From the NCBI GenBank assembly GCA_022447165.1, contig JAKVBR010000049.1, positions 1 to 10,743 on the forward strand: 10,743 nucleotides of DNA, given 5' to 3'. This DNA is from Phycisphaerales bacterium. GTDB taxonomy: Bacteria > Planctomycetota > Phycisphaerae > Phycisphaerales > SM1A02. A program made the translations under genes and the position numbers. How positions within the stretch are numbered: position 1 is the stretch's first letter; every line of letters starts with the position of its first letter. Of this stretch, positions 9,815-10,743 are shown piece after piece. The notes under the pieces were generated by a model. That model did no database searches. It saw only the letters and a program-made list of their open reading frames with translations, and was not told the origin of the DNA.

Positions 9815-10743
9815 CTACGAAGCAATGCCCTTAGGGGATGCAGTTGTTGCAAGTGTATTCGTCACATTTTGTCTCAAAAATTCAGTTCCAAGTCCAGCAA
9901 TCATCGCACCGTTGTCAACGCAATAATCGAAATCAGGAATGTGCAGTGGGGTATTGTGCGTTGTTGCAAACGCTTGCAATTCTTGCCTCAGTGCTTTGTT
10001 TGCCGTGACACCTCCTCCTGCAACGATGCTTCTGTAACAGCCCTCCTCAAAAGCAATTGCAACACCCTTCATAATTGACTCTACTGCAGCAGTTTGGAAT
10101 GATGCCGCCCAGTCACTCTGCTGCTGAGGGGTTAAGTCACTTGCTTGTCGTTCATATGTTAAAACGCCGTCGATTCTTTTTGGAATCCCTTTTACGCCGT
10201 ACAGCAATGCTGTCTTCAGTCCGCTGAACGAATAGTAAAAAGTTTCGTCATTCTTTTTCTTTGGTCTTGGAAGTTTGTGAACATCGTGACCACCTTGTGC
10301 GGCTTTTTCAATGAGTGGTCCGCCTGGCCAACCAAGTTCTAAAATCGAAGCGGCTTTATCGAATGCTTCGCCTGCAGCATCATCGACGGTTTTACATACA
10401 CATGTGGCGTCGATTGGTGTTGCTAAGTTCAAGATTGATGTGTGGCCACCTGAAACAACGAGGCCAAGTGCTGGATACTCAATCTGTGTATCACCTAGAT
10501 TTGGTGCATAGAGATGAGCGAGTACATGATCGACTGCAACAAATGGAACATCCAAACTCCATGCGATGGACTTTGCTGCAGTCACGCCAACAAGTAATGC
10601 TCCAATCAGACCGGGCCTGTTTCCGACTGCAATACCATCGAGGTCGCTTGGTGAGATGTTCGCTTGATTGATGGCCTGTTCAATCACAGGGAGCATTCGT
10701 TCAACATGCGCTCTGCTTGCAATTTCTGGGACAACGCCTCCAT
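9815..10743 (-). CDS. tsaD: tRNA N6-threonylcarbamoyltransferase TsaD (5' end cut by window edge)
   Basis: TsaD transfers the threonylcarbamoyl group from threonylcarbamoyl-AMP to A37 of tRNAs that read ANN codons, with TsaB and TsaE as partners. The frame is open to the right edge, 308 residues being visible; the first complete codons read GGVVPEIASRAHVERMLPVI, matching the GGVVPE-ASR-H of the family, so about 40 N-terminal residues are missing. GNRPGLIGALLVG and the metal-binding HVLAH follow. Further on are VSGGHTSIL, FDKAASILELGWPGGP, FSFSGLKTALL-like YSFSGLKTALLYGV, the nucleotide-binding VAGGGVTANKALR and CVDNGAMIAGLG with the last metal-ligand Asp. An internal ATG at 10696 is not the start. 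It probably heads or continues the run with the GGQ protein and the amidohydrolase. Confidence 0.97.
   Translation of the reverse strand, partial: GGVVPEIASRAHVERMLPVIEQAINQANISPSDLDGIAVGNRPGLIGALLVGVTAAKSIAWSLDVPFVAVDHVLAHLYAPNLGDTQIEYPALGLVVSGGHTSILNLATPIDATCVCKTVDDAAGEAFDKAASILELGWPGGPLIEKAAQGGHDVHKLPRPKKKNDETFYYSFSGLKTALLYGVKGIPKRIDGVLTYERQASDLTPQQQSDWAASFQTAAVESIMKGVAIAFEEGCYRSIVAGGGVTANKALRQELQAFATTHNTPLHIPDFDYCVDNGAMIAGLGTEFLRQNVTNTLATTASPKGIAS

Overview
The window is chromosomal housekeeping DNA at moderate GC from a bacterium I would place, by inference, in the Planctomycetota, most likely the Phycisphaerae. The reasons are a stand-alone GGPGGQ release-factor-like protein of a type I associate with planctomycetes, and a TsaD with GNRPGL and HVLAH variants of the usual motifs. 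No plasmid, phage, insertion sequence, CRISPR array, tRNA or rRNA is visible.

Region 1 (1-6391, minus strand) is the L11-L1-L10-L12-RNA polymerase beta cluster, read right to left: rplK, rplA, rplJ, rplL, then rpoB, which runs off the left edge only a few codons before its end. A strong sigma70-type promoter lies about 90 bp upstream of rplK, and its leader can fold into a long two-part hairpin just ahead of the rplK ribosome binding site, where an L1 autoregulatory site would be expected. A classic intrinsic terminator follows rplL, and rpoB begins after a 330-bp gap with its own possible weak promoter and leader hairpin. rplK heads the operon: the secE and nusG genes that usually precede it are not here.

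Region 2 (6462-7997, plus strand) is a divergently transcribed FHA-GAF-HD-GYP protein, a likely cyclic-di-GMP phosphodiesterase controlled by phosphothreonine binding and a ligand or redox sensor domain. It shares a 166-bp intergenic region with the rplK promoter.

Region 3 (7986-10743, minus strand) is a tight three-gene run: tsaD (5' end cut by the window edge), a 197-residue GGQ release-factor-like protein with a helix-turn-helix-like tail, and an M20 family amidohydrolase. The gaps are 35 and 3 bp, so they are probably one transcript. The last gene overlaps the end of the HD-GYP gene by 12 bp, tail to tail. The run joins tRNA modification (t6A), probable ribosome rescue or peptidyl-tRNA hydrolysis, and peptide or amino-acid conjugate hydrolysis.

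I do not see a clearly undescribed system. The points most worth checking are the structured rplK leader, the GGQ protein with its extra C-terminal domain, and the shared regulatory region between the ribosomal operon and the HD-GYP gene.
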